The position numbers and the translations under genes are program-made. This document shows positions 40,851 to 48,557 of a stretch of DNA of 64,000 nt, piece by piece (position 1 is the stretch's first letter; every line of letters starts with the position of its first letter). The DNA is from Chloroflexota bacterium. Lineage in GTDB: Bacteria; Chloroflexota; Anaerolineae; Anaerolineales; Anaerolineaceae. The DNA lies in assembly GCA_023381565.1 (NCBI GenBank), contig JAMCRR010000053.1, forward strand, positions 36,558-100,557, read 5' to 3'. Under the pieces are notes generated by a model. That model saw nothing but the letters and a program-made list of their open reading frames with translations. It was not told the origin of the DNA and made no database searches.

Positions 40851-42041
40851 TTACTCCCGCATGGCGATGGATGGATCCAGGTGGCTGATGCGGTATGCCG
40901 GCAGCGAGGCAGCCAGAACGACAATGACCAGCGACAGGCAGATAACCCCCACCACCAATAGAATCAGCACTGGTAATGACGGCAATAAGAATGGCATCCC
41001 CAAAATAGAAATAATCAAGTTGCGGAACAGTGTCAGGATTAAAAAAGTGAGGAGGACGCCTGCAATCCCCCCATTGATTGCCAGCAAAGCGGCCTCCATG
41101 ACCAATGAGCGGAAGACGAAACCACGCGAGGCGCCCATGGCGCGAAGCACCCCCAATTCCCGGCGCCGTTCGTTGGCTGCCATGGAGAAGACCAACCCAA
41201 TCAGCAGCATTGAAAAGGCCAGAATGATGACTATCATCACCAATACGCCCCCTAATAGTCCCTTCAATTGACCCTGGTAAGACTGGAACATATCTGGACT
41301 TACGATGGGTGTAATCGTGCGATCCCGATCGCTGATCTCCAGGGCCACTGCATAGACGTTTGCGCCCGGTTTTAGTTTTACCAACACCGCCGAGATGCTA
41401 TTTGTGGGGATTTCCAAGGGCTGTACCGCTTCAGTCAGAGAAACCCGCCTCATCTCTTGGGCCGTATCCATCGTCATGAACAGGCTTTGATCCAGCCCCG
41501 TGCCGGTAGGCGCTAAATTTTTTCTTAGATTGAGATAATAGCCGTAAAGCTTGATCCCTTCTTCTGGGACATAAACCGATGATCCCCCGATCACATCCCC
41601 GAGCTGCAGGTTTCCTCCGATAGTCTTCTCAAGCCAGGGTTTCACCACAAAGTCTGTTTTTGGATCGAACACGATCAGGAACATATCTGAGACCGTGCAG
41701 CAAGAGGCATTGGTCAGGCTTGCCAGATAAACCTGGGGAGAAACGGCTTCCACCCCGGGGATTGCGGCTACCGTATCAAGCGCCGAGGCGGGCATCCACA
41801 CTTTCGTCGGACGACCCATCAGCAAGGCAGTTTCGACTCGGGTAGCGGCGCCCTCCGGCACAACAATGATATCCGCTCCCAGCCGGTCAATTGCCAGACG
41901 CAGGCTGCTCTCAGCACCCAGCAGGATCAGGCTGGTTGCCAACACCAAACCTGAGATGAGCAGAGCGCACAGCCCTACCACCCAACTGCGAAACGAGTAC
42001 CCCCGAATATTACATAAAGCCAGCCGGTAGAGTGCCGCCAT
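40851..42041 (-). CDS. FtsX/MacB-type ABC transporter permease
   Basis: 396 residues. One helix lies near 18-42, a large extracytoplasmic MacB-PCD-like domain (about 43-265) follows, then three helices near 270-395 ('LLGGVLVMIVIILAFSMLLIGLVFSMAANERRRELGVLRAMGASRGFVFRSLVMEA'). That stretch is the FtsX signature; the four-helix layout is classical. The extracytoplasmic domain holds a CC pair in 'TNASCCTVSDM'. It starts 2 nt after the DUF4418 gene. The substrate is unknown. Confidence 0.88.
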   Translation of the reverse strand: MAALYRLALCNIRGYSFRSWVVGLCALLISGLVLATSLILLGAESSLRLAIDRLGADIIVVPEGAATRVETALLMGRPTKVWMPASALDTVAAIPGVEAVSPQVYLASLTNASCCTVSDMFLIVFDPKTDFVVKPWLEKTIGGNLQLGDVIGGSSVYVPEEGIKLYGYYLNLRKNLAPTGTGLDQSLFMTMDTAQEMRRVSLTEAVQPLEIPTNSISAVLVKLKPGANVYAVALEISDRDRTITPIVSPDMFQSYQGQLKGLLGGVLVMIVIILAFSMLLIGLVFSMAANERRRELGVLRAMGASRGFVFRSLVMEAALLAINGGIAGVLLTFLILTLFRNLIISILGMPFLLPSLPVLILLVVGVICLSLVIVVLAASLPAYRISHLDPSIAMRE

Positions 42042-42043
42042 GC

Positions 42044-42484
42044 TTAATTGTGACCGGCTTTGTCGGCAAATAACCTGGGCTGCGACCTGCTCAAGAGCAC
42101 GATCCCGAGAATCCCGGCAACTACTGCAAGGATGCCGCTAAATATGAGGGTGGGTTTCATTATGATATTACAAAGCATTTCATCACTGGCACACACCCCG
42201 ATAAGAGTGGTAGGCACAAGAATCGCAAACAAACCTTGAACTCCCCCTAAAACGCTGAGAGATTGCAGCGCGGCCTTATTTCGGTTAATGATCATCAACA
42301 CCCCCACCGCCAACATCGGGATGGCAACCGCCAGCATGGCTTCAGCCGTAAAAAAGCACTTCATCGGTGTTGTTCGCCCGTTGGCAAGCTCCAGTGTGCG
42401 TCCCTGTGCATAGCAGTTGGTAAATTGAGGCACAATCCCAATTACCAAAGCCAGTACGATAAAAATGGTCCCAACAGCTTTCAT
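42044..42484 (-). CDS. DUF4418 family membrane protein
   Basis: 146 residues from the ATG at 42484, preceded by GGAGAG. Four hydrophobic helices (about 3-20, 50-70, 75-95, 110-135). The family pattern is seen in 'GIVPQFTNCYAQG', followed by 'LANGRTTPMKCFFTAEAM', where two cysteines and the M-K-C-x-x-x-A segment are the conserved core. Function is undetermined. It is the first gene of a six-gene operon with an ABC exporter and a polyferredoxin, transcribed from a strong promoter about 130 nt upstream. Confidence 0.82.
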   Translation of the reverse strand: MKAVGTIFIVLALVIGIVPQFTNCYAQGRTLELANGRTTPMKCFFTAEAMLAVAIPMLAVGVLMIINRNKAALQSLSVLGGVQGLFAILVPTTLIGVCASDEMLCNIIMKPTLIFSGILAVVAGILGIVLLSRSQPRLFADKAGHN

Positions 42485-42622
42485 TCTCTCTCCTCTAAAA
42501 TCGCGATATTCCTTGATGCCCCCTCGACAATCGCTTGCTCCCTCTTGAGCTGTAATAATCGATTTAGAGATGGATCTGGCTCTCCTTTCTGGAATTCCCC
42601 GCACCCCTTGCTGTTTCAAATT

Positions 42623-42651
42623 ATCATATATAGATTTACGAATTTTGTCAA
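42623..42651 (-). promoter_or_regulatory. Promoter of the DUF4418-ABC-polyferredoxin operon
   Basis: On the minus strand a perfect TTGACA (42646-42651) is 17 bases from TATGAT (42623-42628). The leader to the DUF4418 start is about 130 nt. Inside it a continuation of the reading frame upstream of 42484 is open but lies across the promoter and lacks coding signs beyond it. A TTGACG a few bases upstream overlaps the -35. Confidence 0.7.
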
Positions 42652-42725
42652 CGTCAATGATTTGTGACAACCCTTCCAGGATATCGATGAGAGACATTTT
42701 CATCTTCGAGGTACAATTAATTAGT

Positions 42726-43700
42726 ATGGCCGAATCAGACTTATCATCCATCCGGATTCAAAGCAATTTGCGCCCTTTGGATGTGCGCCGGGATCTTCCC
42801 GTTGTGGCTGATTTGATCGAAGAGTGCTTCGCCTCGACCATGGATCCGGATGGACAGGAATACCTGCGCCAGATGCGCCGGGCAGCCAACGATGAGACTT
42901 TCTTGCGCTGGGCGCCGCGCGTCGTTGATCAGGCTTCCCTTCCTATTTCAGGATTTGTGTGGGAAGAGGAAGGGAAAGTGGTCGCCAATCTCAGTCTGAT
43001 CCCCTTACGGAAAGACGGGCAGAGAGTTTATTTAATTGCCAACGTTGCTGTCACACCCTCCTTCAGGCGCCGGGGCATCGCTCGAGCACTCACGCAGGCT
43101 GCATTAGGTCACGTCAGGGCGCGGGGCTCGACAGCCGCATGGCTGCAGGTGCGCGCCGACAATGAGCCGGCATACCACCTTTATCAAACCCTGGGATTTA
43201 TCGAGCGGGCACGCCGCACGACCTGGATGAGCCCGGTATCGAACATTACCTGTGAAAAAGACCCTGCGATCGACATCACATTCCGCCGTGCGGTGGACTG
43301 GCGTCTGCAGAGCAACTGGCTTGGAAGGGTCTACCCGCCTGAAGTCTCTTGGAACCTGCCGTTATCTTTACGGAGCCTTTCCCCGGCAATTTTCAATGAA
43401 CTGGTGCATTTTTTTGCAGTCGATCGCATCCAACACTGGGTCGCCCGTAAAGACCACACGCCGATCGGTTTCCTGACCTGGGAATCATCCCATTCGTATA
43501 CAGACAATTTGTGGTTAGCGCCTCAGCCCGACAACGAGGACGCCGCGATCCGCGCTTTACTGCCCCTTGCGCGCAGCAATTATCCCAGCAGCCGGTTAGT
43601 GTCTCTGAACTATCCGGCAGGGCGCGCGATCGATCCCATCAAATCTTGTGGATTTACCCCTCACCAAACACTGGCTTGGATGGAAGTCAAATTTAAATAA
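42726..43700 (+). CDS. GNAT-family N-acetyltransferase with an additional C-terminal domain
   Basis: 324 residues from the ATG at 42726, the first in frame after a TACAAT -10 at 42712-42717; there is no Shine-Dalgarno. A GNAT domain occupies about 15-175: 'ANVAVTPSFRRRGIARALTQAALGHVRARG' is the acetyl-CoA-binding motif A (RxxGxxR/G), and 'NEPAYHLYQTLGFIERAR' motif B. The C-terminal about 140 residues look like a second, degenerate acyltransferase-like half ('RIQHWVARKDHTPIGFLTW', 'ALLPLARSNYPSSRLVSLNYPAG'). Acceptor unknown; two-GNAT architecture recalls MshD, but this is only a resemblance. Confidence 0.78.
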   Translation: MAESDLSSIRIQSNLRPLDVRRDLPVVADLIEECFASTMDPDGQEYLRQMRRAANDETFLRWAPRVVDQASLPISGFVWEEEGKVVANLSLIPLRKDGQRVYLIANVAVTPSFRRRGIARALTQAALGHVRARGSTAAWLQVRADNEPAYHLYQTLGFIERARRTTWMSPVSNITCEKDPAIDITFRRAVDWRLQSNWLGRVYPPEVSWNLPLSLRSLSPAIFNELVHFFAVDRIQHWVARKDHTPIGFLTWESSHSYTDNLWLAPQPDNEDAAIRALLPLARSNYPSSRLVSLNYPAGRAIDPIKSCGFTPHQTLAWMEVKFK

Positions 43701-43717
43701 GGCACAAGGAGGGAGTT

Positions 43718-44107
43718 ATGACACGCTTCATCTTGCGATGGGCAATCAACGCAGCTGCGTTGTATGCTGCCATCGCCCTTCTCCAGGGTCAAGGACTCAC
43801 GATTCACGGGACGCTCCAGCAAAATTGGCCGTCATTTCTGCTGCTGGCGCTGGTCTTTGGGCTGATCAATGCATTATTAAGACCGATCCTGGTCGCGCTG
43901 ACCTGCCCATTAATCATCCTCACCTTGGGCTTGGGGACCCTGGTGATCAACACTTTTCTGTTCTATTTGGCCGGGATCATCGGCGATTCGCTCGGGTTCG
44001 GCTACACCGTCAATAACTTCCTGACGGCATTTCTGGGCGCGCTGATCGTAAGCATCGTCAGTTTCGTGCTCAATCTGGTACTAAGGGAGGAGCTTAAGAG
44101 AGCCTGA
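43718..44107 (+). CDS. Small four-helix membrane protein, phage holin family IV-like
   Basis: 129 residues with AAGGAGGGAG before the ATG. Four hydrophobic helices are separated by short loops: about 5-23, 38-60, 62-85, 98-122. The pattern 'LALVFGLINALLRPILVALTCPLIILTLGLGTLVINTFLFYLAGIIGD' is the motif of the 'mycobacterial 4TMS holin' superfamily (YvlD-like), common outside phages as an envelope protein. No phage genes are nearby, so a lysis role is doubtful. Confidence 0.85.
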   Translation: MTRFILRWAINAAALYAAIALLQGQGLTIHGTLQQNWPSFLLLALVFGLINALLRPILVALTCPLIILTLGLGTLVINTFLFYLAGIIGDSLGFGYTVNNFLTAFLGALIVSIVSFVLNLVLREELKRA

Positions 44108-44126
44108 TCGAAGGACGATTTCGGGG

Positions 44127-44327
44127 TTACCCCATCTTATCTGCGTCTCGCACCAACAAACGGGCCAGATCGAGAAACTCTTGCCATTCTTCTTTAAAGA
44201 AATGAATGGTGACGCTATTTAGTTCGAGGTGGTAGGTGGTCTCGCCGTCGTTTTCTTCGGCTCTCCAGGCGAGATAGTTTTCTGTCTCGGCCATGGTTTG
44301 TGTTTTGGGCTCGGGTGATTCATTCAT
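44127..44327 (-). CDS. Small acidic hypothetical protein
   Basis: 66 residues from the ATG at 44327, preceded by AAGGAG; a longer frame (to 44369) would include no better signal. The N-terminal about 20 residues are polar and low-complexity (PEPKTQT). The rest is a compact beta-helix-like piece, 'TTYHLELNSVTIHFFKEEWQEFLDLARLLVRDADKMG'. Such small proteins with a 'TTYHLELNSVTIHF' strand followed by a helix occur beside DUF-type regulators, but I recognise no family. It converges with the holin-like gene. Confidence 0.6.
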   Translation of the reverse strand: MNESPEPKTQTMAETENYLAWRAEENDGETTYHLELNSVTIHFFKEEWQEFLDLARLLVRDADKMG

Positions 44328-44416
44328 CTCTGCGCTCCTTTTCCCCTTTAAATAATCATGACGATCCATCGGTGCAAGGTTATTATCTCACAGGTTTTTA
44401 TCCCTGAGCACCGTTT

Positions 44417-45310
44417 TTATCTTCTCTTTTCAAAGATAAATAAATCATCATCATAAATGCGCTTGAAACCGGCACTCTGCAAAGCACTCGCTGTTTCGGG
44501 GTGCAGGGGCGCGGTCCATCTTGCGGCAGGGTAATTCAATTTAGCTGCCAGCCGGCGGTAATCCATCAGTAATTCTGCCTGGTCCCCGGAGGCACAAGCG
44601 AAGATTTTGATCCAGGGATAAAACTTTCCTTCATCATCGTCATCTTCCCAGAGTAACAGCAAACTGCTGTCGCCCTTCCACCACCATGCCCTGCCTTCTT
44701 TCACCACCTGTGCTACCAGGTTCACATCCGGTTCAGCCCATTTCCAGCCGAGGCCCATGAGCTGGTTGAACCAAGCATAAGCAGGGCTGCGCCGGATAGC
44801 TGTTAGCCCGCGAGCGATATCTTCACTCTGCAGCGGGTTAAAATTGCCAATATCTTCATGCAATGGATCAGCGGCATACTCTGCGTATTCCCCAATTTTC
44901 CTGAACCCCGAGCGGGCGCACATGTGATGCACTTTCACATTCGTTGAAGAGGTGCCTAAACGGACCACGCCCGAACCGATGCGCTGCCAGAGCTCCACGG
45001 TATAGTCCATCAATCTCGATCCAATCCCCTGCCCTTGCAGTTTTGGATCGATACGCAGCCCTTCCATCCACCACTGCTGCGGCGCAAGCTCGGTCAGTTT
45101 TGCCAGCCCGACGAGCCTGCCTCCAAATTCTGCGACCGTTAGTTGGCCGGTAGAATCTGCCAACCAGGCTTCCCAAACAAAGGGTATGTAATCATCCCCA
45201 CCCCATATCGATCGCACAAACTCGAGCACACCATTCCGATCCGACGAGCGCGCCGGACGGCAAACAACTCGCCGCAGCGAGGTAGAGGTAAACCGATAGT
45301 AACTATCCAT
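44417..45310 (-). CDS. GNAT-family N-acetyltransferase with C-terminal extension
   Basis: 297 residues from the ATG at 45310, overlapping the stop of the AI-2E gene by 8 bp. The GNAT core is at about 15-155: 'LVGLAKLTELAPQQWWMEGLRIDPKLQGQGIGSRLMDYTVEL' includes the Q/RxxGxG/A loop, and 'SSTNVKVHHMCARSGFRKIGEY' is motif B. The C-terminal half ('YAWFNQLMGLGWKWAEPDVNLVAQVV', an acidic 'WEDDDDEGKFYPW') is unassigned. It has the same layout as the GNAT gene at 42726, suggesting related but distinct acyltransferases. Acceptor unknown. Confidence 0.75.
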   Translation of the reverse strand: MDSYYRFTSTSLRRVVCRPARSSDRNGVLEFVRSIWGGDDYIPFVWEAWLADSTGQLTVAEFGGRLVGLAKLTELAPQQWWMEGLRIDPKLQGQGIGSRLMDYTVELWQRIGSGVVRLGTSSTNVKVHHMCARSGFRKIGEYAEYAADPLHEDIGNFNPLQSEDIARGLTAIRRSPAYAWFNQLMGLGWKWAEPDVNLVAQVVKEGRAWWWKGDSSLLLLWEDDDDEGKFYPWIKIFACASGDQAELLMDYRRLAAKLNYPAARWTAPLHPETASALQSAGFKRIYDDDLFIFEKRR

Positions 45311-46550
45311 ATTTTTCTTGGTCTTTTTCCCGGGATTTATTCCGTCTTTTCCAATTCTCACTCAACCACTCGAACGCTGATTGAGCAAATTTCGGGAGAA
45401 TGGAATGGCCAGATTGAGCCGTCTCCAGGTCAATACCGGTCCAGGGATCTTGATCAAACATTTTTCGAATCGCATATTCGGCAAGGAGCTTCAGGGTTGC
45501 CAATACCGGAGCAGCCAATAGGACGCCAACCAGTCCGATAATATTCGCGGCGATCAACGCGGCAATCAATACCGCCGCAGGGTGGACTTTTAAACTGGAG
45601 CCCATGAATTTGGGAGAAATGATATTGTCAAAACTGCTGTCGATGACAATGGAAAGACTGACAACCAGAATTACGTACCCCACGGCGGACATGCCGAAGA
45701 TTGTGACTCCCTGGAAGTAAGCTACCAGGCCAATCGCCAGCCAGGCAATGAAAGGGCCAATATAGGGTAAGAATCGGCCAAACCCGGTCAAGATAGCCAA
45801 GCCGAGAGAATACCTGACCCCTAAGATCGTCAGGACGAGCACATACACGATGACCGTCAGCAAGAATAAAGTCAGCTGGCCGCGCAGGAAGACGTTCCAG
45901 ACGCGGTCAAGCTGCTGAGCTAGCTTCCGAAAATCTGCAGCATAACCCGGCACTTCGAAATTGATCAAACTCGAAGACATGCCACCCGATTCGGCTGTCA
46001 CAAAATAAGATATCAGGATAATGAAGGATATCCAACCGAGAAAACTGGCAGCACTGGTGGCCAGTTTGCCGATCAACGTCCCAATCTGTCCTAACGCCGG
46101 CTGGACCGTAGCCAGGATCTGGTTGTTGACGGTTTGTAGGTCTAACTGGCTCAATTTAAACTCGAAAGTGCCGACCTTGATGACCTGTGTAGAAAGTGAT
46201 GAGATGTATTCGGGGATAGTCACCAGGGCAGCCTGCTGCACCAGGTTGAACAGGCTTTGCGACTGCTCGATCAAGACGTATCCCCCCAGGACGATCAATC
46301 CCAACAGGACGATCACGAGCAGCACGTAGAACAGGGTTACCGAAAGCCGCCAGGAAAGCTTCAGTTTGCGGCGCAGGTAACGGGCGGCGGGATAGCTGAG
46401 ATATGTCAGGACGAATGCCAGCAATAGCGGCCCCAGAAAAGCCCTGAAGCGGTTAATAAGCCAGGCGACGATCGCCACAAAGGAGAGCGCGACAACTAAT
46501 TTAGTTGTCCAACTCCATTTGGGAGATTCGATCTCGGGCGTTTCTCTCAT
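45303..46550 (-). CDS. AI-2E family transporter (PerM/TqsA-like membrane protein)
   Basis: 415 residues from the ATG at 46550; a TTG just upstream is in frame. Eight hydrophobic helices are arranged in the family's pattern. 'LTGFGRFLPYIGPFIAWLAIGLVAYF' contains the conserved P-x-x-G-P loop, and 'ISPKFMGSSLKVHPAAVLIAALIAANIIGLVGVLLAAPVLATLKLLAEY' is the C-terminal signature. Members export AI-2 in enteric bacteria or act as PerM-type permeases or sodium/proton antiporters elsewhere. The LsrK-like kinase elsewhere in the window makes an AI-2 link tempting, but the distance is large and the family is broad. Confidence 0.9.
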   Translation of the reverse strand: MRETPEIESPKWSWTTKLVVALSFVAIVAWLINRFRAFLGPLLLAFVLTYLSYPAARYLRRKLKLSWRLSVTLFYVLLVIVLLGLIVLGGYVLIEQSQSLFNLVQQAALVTIPEYISSLSTQVIKVGTFEFKLSQLDLQTVNNQILATVQPALGQIGTLIGKLATSAASFLGWISFIILISYFVTAESGGMSSSLINFEVPGYAADFRKLAQQLDRVWNVFLRGQLTLFLLTVIVYVLVLTILGVRYSLGLAILTGFGRFLPYIGPFIAWLAIGLVAYFQGVTIFGMSAVGYVILVVSLSIVIDSSFDNIISPKFMGSSLKVHPAAVLIAALIAANIIGLVGVLLAAPVLATLKLLAEYAIRKMFDQDPWTGIDLETAQSGHSILPKFAQSAFEWLSENWKRRNKSREKDQEKYG

Positions 46551-46553
46551 CAA

Positions 46554-46935
46554 GGCACTCTAATTCAGGGCATCCTGGATTATCAACTGCTATGATTATA
46601 CAACACGTCTGTCTGCCGGATTCTTTCGAGATGCGCCAGCCAGGGCCCCAACCGATTCTGGACACCCAAATACACCCAACCACCAGGCTGTGCAATCCCT
46701 GTGGTTCTCGCCTGCCACAGGTCTTCATCTACGGCAGCACGCGTTTTCAGATTGCTCTCAGCTCGCTGCGCCTTGGGCTAAGCACTCCAGCGAGGCCGTG
46801 CCTGAATGGACAGAGATATCAACAATATGGCAGGATGCTCAGCCTGAAATCCGCCCGATTGGCTAATCCTCTTTCAATACTCCCCGGAGCGCTGACTGGC
46901 TCTGCGTGAGTCGCTAAAACCCTCCACAAGAGATC
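46554..46935. other. Intergenic region upstream of the AI-2E gene
   Basis: 382 bases without a supported gene. A perfect hairpin CCTGTGG (46698-46704) with CCACAGG (46715-46721), loop 10 nt, lies in the middle. A minus-strand TATAAT near 46594-46599 could serve the AI-2E gene. I compared the region with SRP RNA, tmRNA and RNase P signature strings and saw none. Confidence 0.35.
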
Positions 46936-47571
46936 TTAGGGGCAACCCGGGATGAAGGGCAGGACACTGCACCAGAGCGAGTTGGTGTCGATGTAATAAA
47001 AAACCCCTACGCAAGCGCAAACCAGGAATAGGACCACCAGAATCAGCAGGATGAGCCACAACCGCGAGCCTTTCTTTTTCGCCGGAGGGGGAGGCTCGAC
47101 GGCAATTACCGGGCCCGGAGGCACCTGCCCCGAAAAACTGGGTTGTGGGGGAATGGGTGTAGGCGCAGGTTGAAAGGCTGCCGGCGGGGGCGTCACGGGG
47201 GGTGTCATCGGCTGGGGGATGGTGTCTCTCGCAGCCGGGGAAACGAGCGTAGCATCCGCATCCACCACCACAGCTTCGTAAGCCAGGGTAACATGCTCGC
47301 CAAGGGTGATGATCTCGGTTGGTTGCAGGATATAAGGTCCGCTCAGGCGCTGCCCGTTAACAAACGTTCCGTTGGTTGACCCCATATCCTCCAAAACGTA
47401 TCCTCCGGCTTGGGAAACCAGCCGTGAGTGGCGGCGTGAAACCTCCGGGTCGTTGATTACGATGTCGTTCGCCAGATCTCGCCCGATGAAAAGCTCCTCT
47501 TTCTCCAAAGGAAAAACCTTTCCCTGCGCCGGCCCCGAGCGCATGACCAATTGATAGTTGGGTGCAGCCAT
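46936..47571 (-). CDS. FHA-domain protein with C-terminal membrane anchor
   Basis: 211 residues from the ATG at 47571, preceded by TGGAGG. Residues about 8-100 form an FHA phosphothreonine-binding domain: 'FIGRDLANDIVINDPEVSRRHSRLV' (GR, SRRH) and 'DMGSTNGTFVNGQRL' (STNGT). A Pro/Thr-rich linker follows, then basic 'AKKKGSR' and one transmembrane helix (about 172-192), with a short exported end containing two Cys. It probably tethers a phosphorylation-dependent complex to the membrane. No kinase gene is adjacent. Confidence 0.88.
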   Translation of the reverse strand: MAAPNYQLVMRSGPAQGKVFPLEKEELFIGRDLANDIVINDPEVSRRHSRLVSQAGGYVLEDMGSTNGTFVNGQRLSGPYILQPTEIITLGEHVTLAYEAVVVDADATLVSPAARDTIPQPMTPPVTPPPAAFQPAPTPIPPQPSFSGQVPPGPVIAVEPPPPAKKKGSRLWLILLILVVLFLVCACVGVFYYIDTNSLWCSVLPFIPGCP

Positions 47572-47694
47572 AATGTCCTCCAAATGATGGTAGGGTCTAG
47601 CGTCTATCGTGCATCGACTTTATGATTGAGTCTCAAACAATAAAGGGCAAGAGATCAGTTTACAATGTCGGGAGATGGATAAGGATAAAAACGG

Positions 47695-48450
47695 CTAAGG
47701 TATTATAAACCCTTCTTCTACCATGTCAAAGCCAAAAACTTCACCAAACCCCGCCACCACGCAATCTTGTACCTGTTCCATTTCTGGAGGGGTTTCGAAT
47801 AAATCTGCCAGGCTGACCATCTGGACGCCGTCTAATCCGCAGGCTACAATCCCCTGCCAGTAAGACATATCTGGAGCCACGTTCAAGGCAAAACCATGCC
47901 GGGTAACTCCGCGCACGTCCACTTTAACCCCGATCGAGGCGATCTTGGAGGGAGCCTGGCGCAAAGCCGGGTCGCAGCGCGGGCAACGCGAGGCTACATC
48001 GGGTTGCACCCAAACGCCAGTCAGCCCGGGGATGGTACCGGTTGCCAGCCCAAGCCGGGCGATGGCGGCCACCAGGGCAGTCTCCAGTTTGCGCAAATAG
48101 CCTACGTAATCCATCTGTGGCAGTCGCTCTCCCTGCCACCCGGGGGTTGCCAGCGGGATGAGCGGGTATCCGACGAGCTGCCCGGGCCCGTGGTATGTCA
48201 CATCACCCCCCCGATCCACCCATTGGACGGTAACCCCACGCCGCGTGAGCTCGGCTTCATCCCAAAGCAAATGATCTGCCTGGCCTCGCCGGCCAAAAGT
48301 ATAGGTATGCGGATGCTCGAGCAGCAGCAGGGTGGCCGAGCGCTCCCGGCTGGCTACCTCCACTGCCAGAGCTTCTTGCAGCTTCCAGGCTTTCTCATAC
48401 GTCACCATCCCCAGCCGGTGGACGGTGCAGATAGCACTTGGTTTTTCCAT
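47695..48450 (-). CDS. lipB: Octanoyl-[acyl-carrier-protein]:protein N-octanoyltransferase
   Basis: 251 residues. Motifs of LipB: 'VDRGGDVTYHGPGQLVGYPLIPL' and 'KIASIGVKVDVRGVTRHGFALNV', with the acyl-thioester Cys in 'GIVACGLDG' and Lys in KIASIG. It moves octanoyl from ACP to lipoyl domains, before LipA inserts sulfur. An insertion with two CxxC-like Cys ('ASRCPRCDPAL') is unusual and might bind a metal. lipA is not adjacent. A TACAAT lies seven bases before the ATG and there is no Shine-Dalgarno. Confidence 0.92.
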   Translation of the reverse strand: MEKPSAICTVHRLGMVTYEKAWKLQEALAVEVASRERSATLLLLEHPHTYTFGRRGQADHLLWDEAELTRRGVTVQWVDRGGDVTYHGPGQLVGYPLIPLATPGWQGERLPQMDYVGYLRKLETALVAAIARLGLATGTIPGLTGVWVQPDVASRCPRCDPALRQAPSKIASIGVKVDVRGVTRHGFALNVAPDMSYWQGIVACGLDGVQMVSLADLFETPPEMEQVQDCVVAGFGEVFGFDMVEEGFIIP

Positions 48451-48557
48451 TTAGATAATTGTACAATTATTTCTATCTATTTTCTAATATTCTTTTGATA
48501 CTGCTCCTACATGGGAAGGTTAAGGTATAGGAACGAAATACTGTCAGGAGTAATTCT

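Noticed and set aside
42485..42751. N-terminal extension of the DUF4418 frame
   Set aside because: It runs across the TTGACA-N17-TATGAT promoter; the ATG at 42484 has a Shine-Dalgarno and the family N-terminus starts there.
43718..44107. Prophage interpretation of the holin-like gene
   Set aside because: No other phage gene is near, and the 4TMS holin-like family is common as a chromosomal membrane protein.
45303..46550. Quorum-sensing module built from the AI-2E transporter and the LsrK-like kinase
   Set aside because: They are about 38 kb apart in different operons, no LuxS or Lsr transporter is seen, and the AI-2E family has many other functions.
46554..46935. SRP RNA, tmRNA or RNase P RNA in the AI-2E upstream region
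   Set aside because: None of their signature strings is present on either strand; only a generic hairpin is visible.
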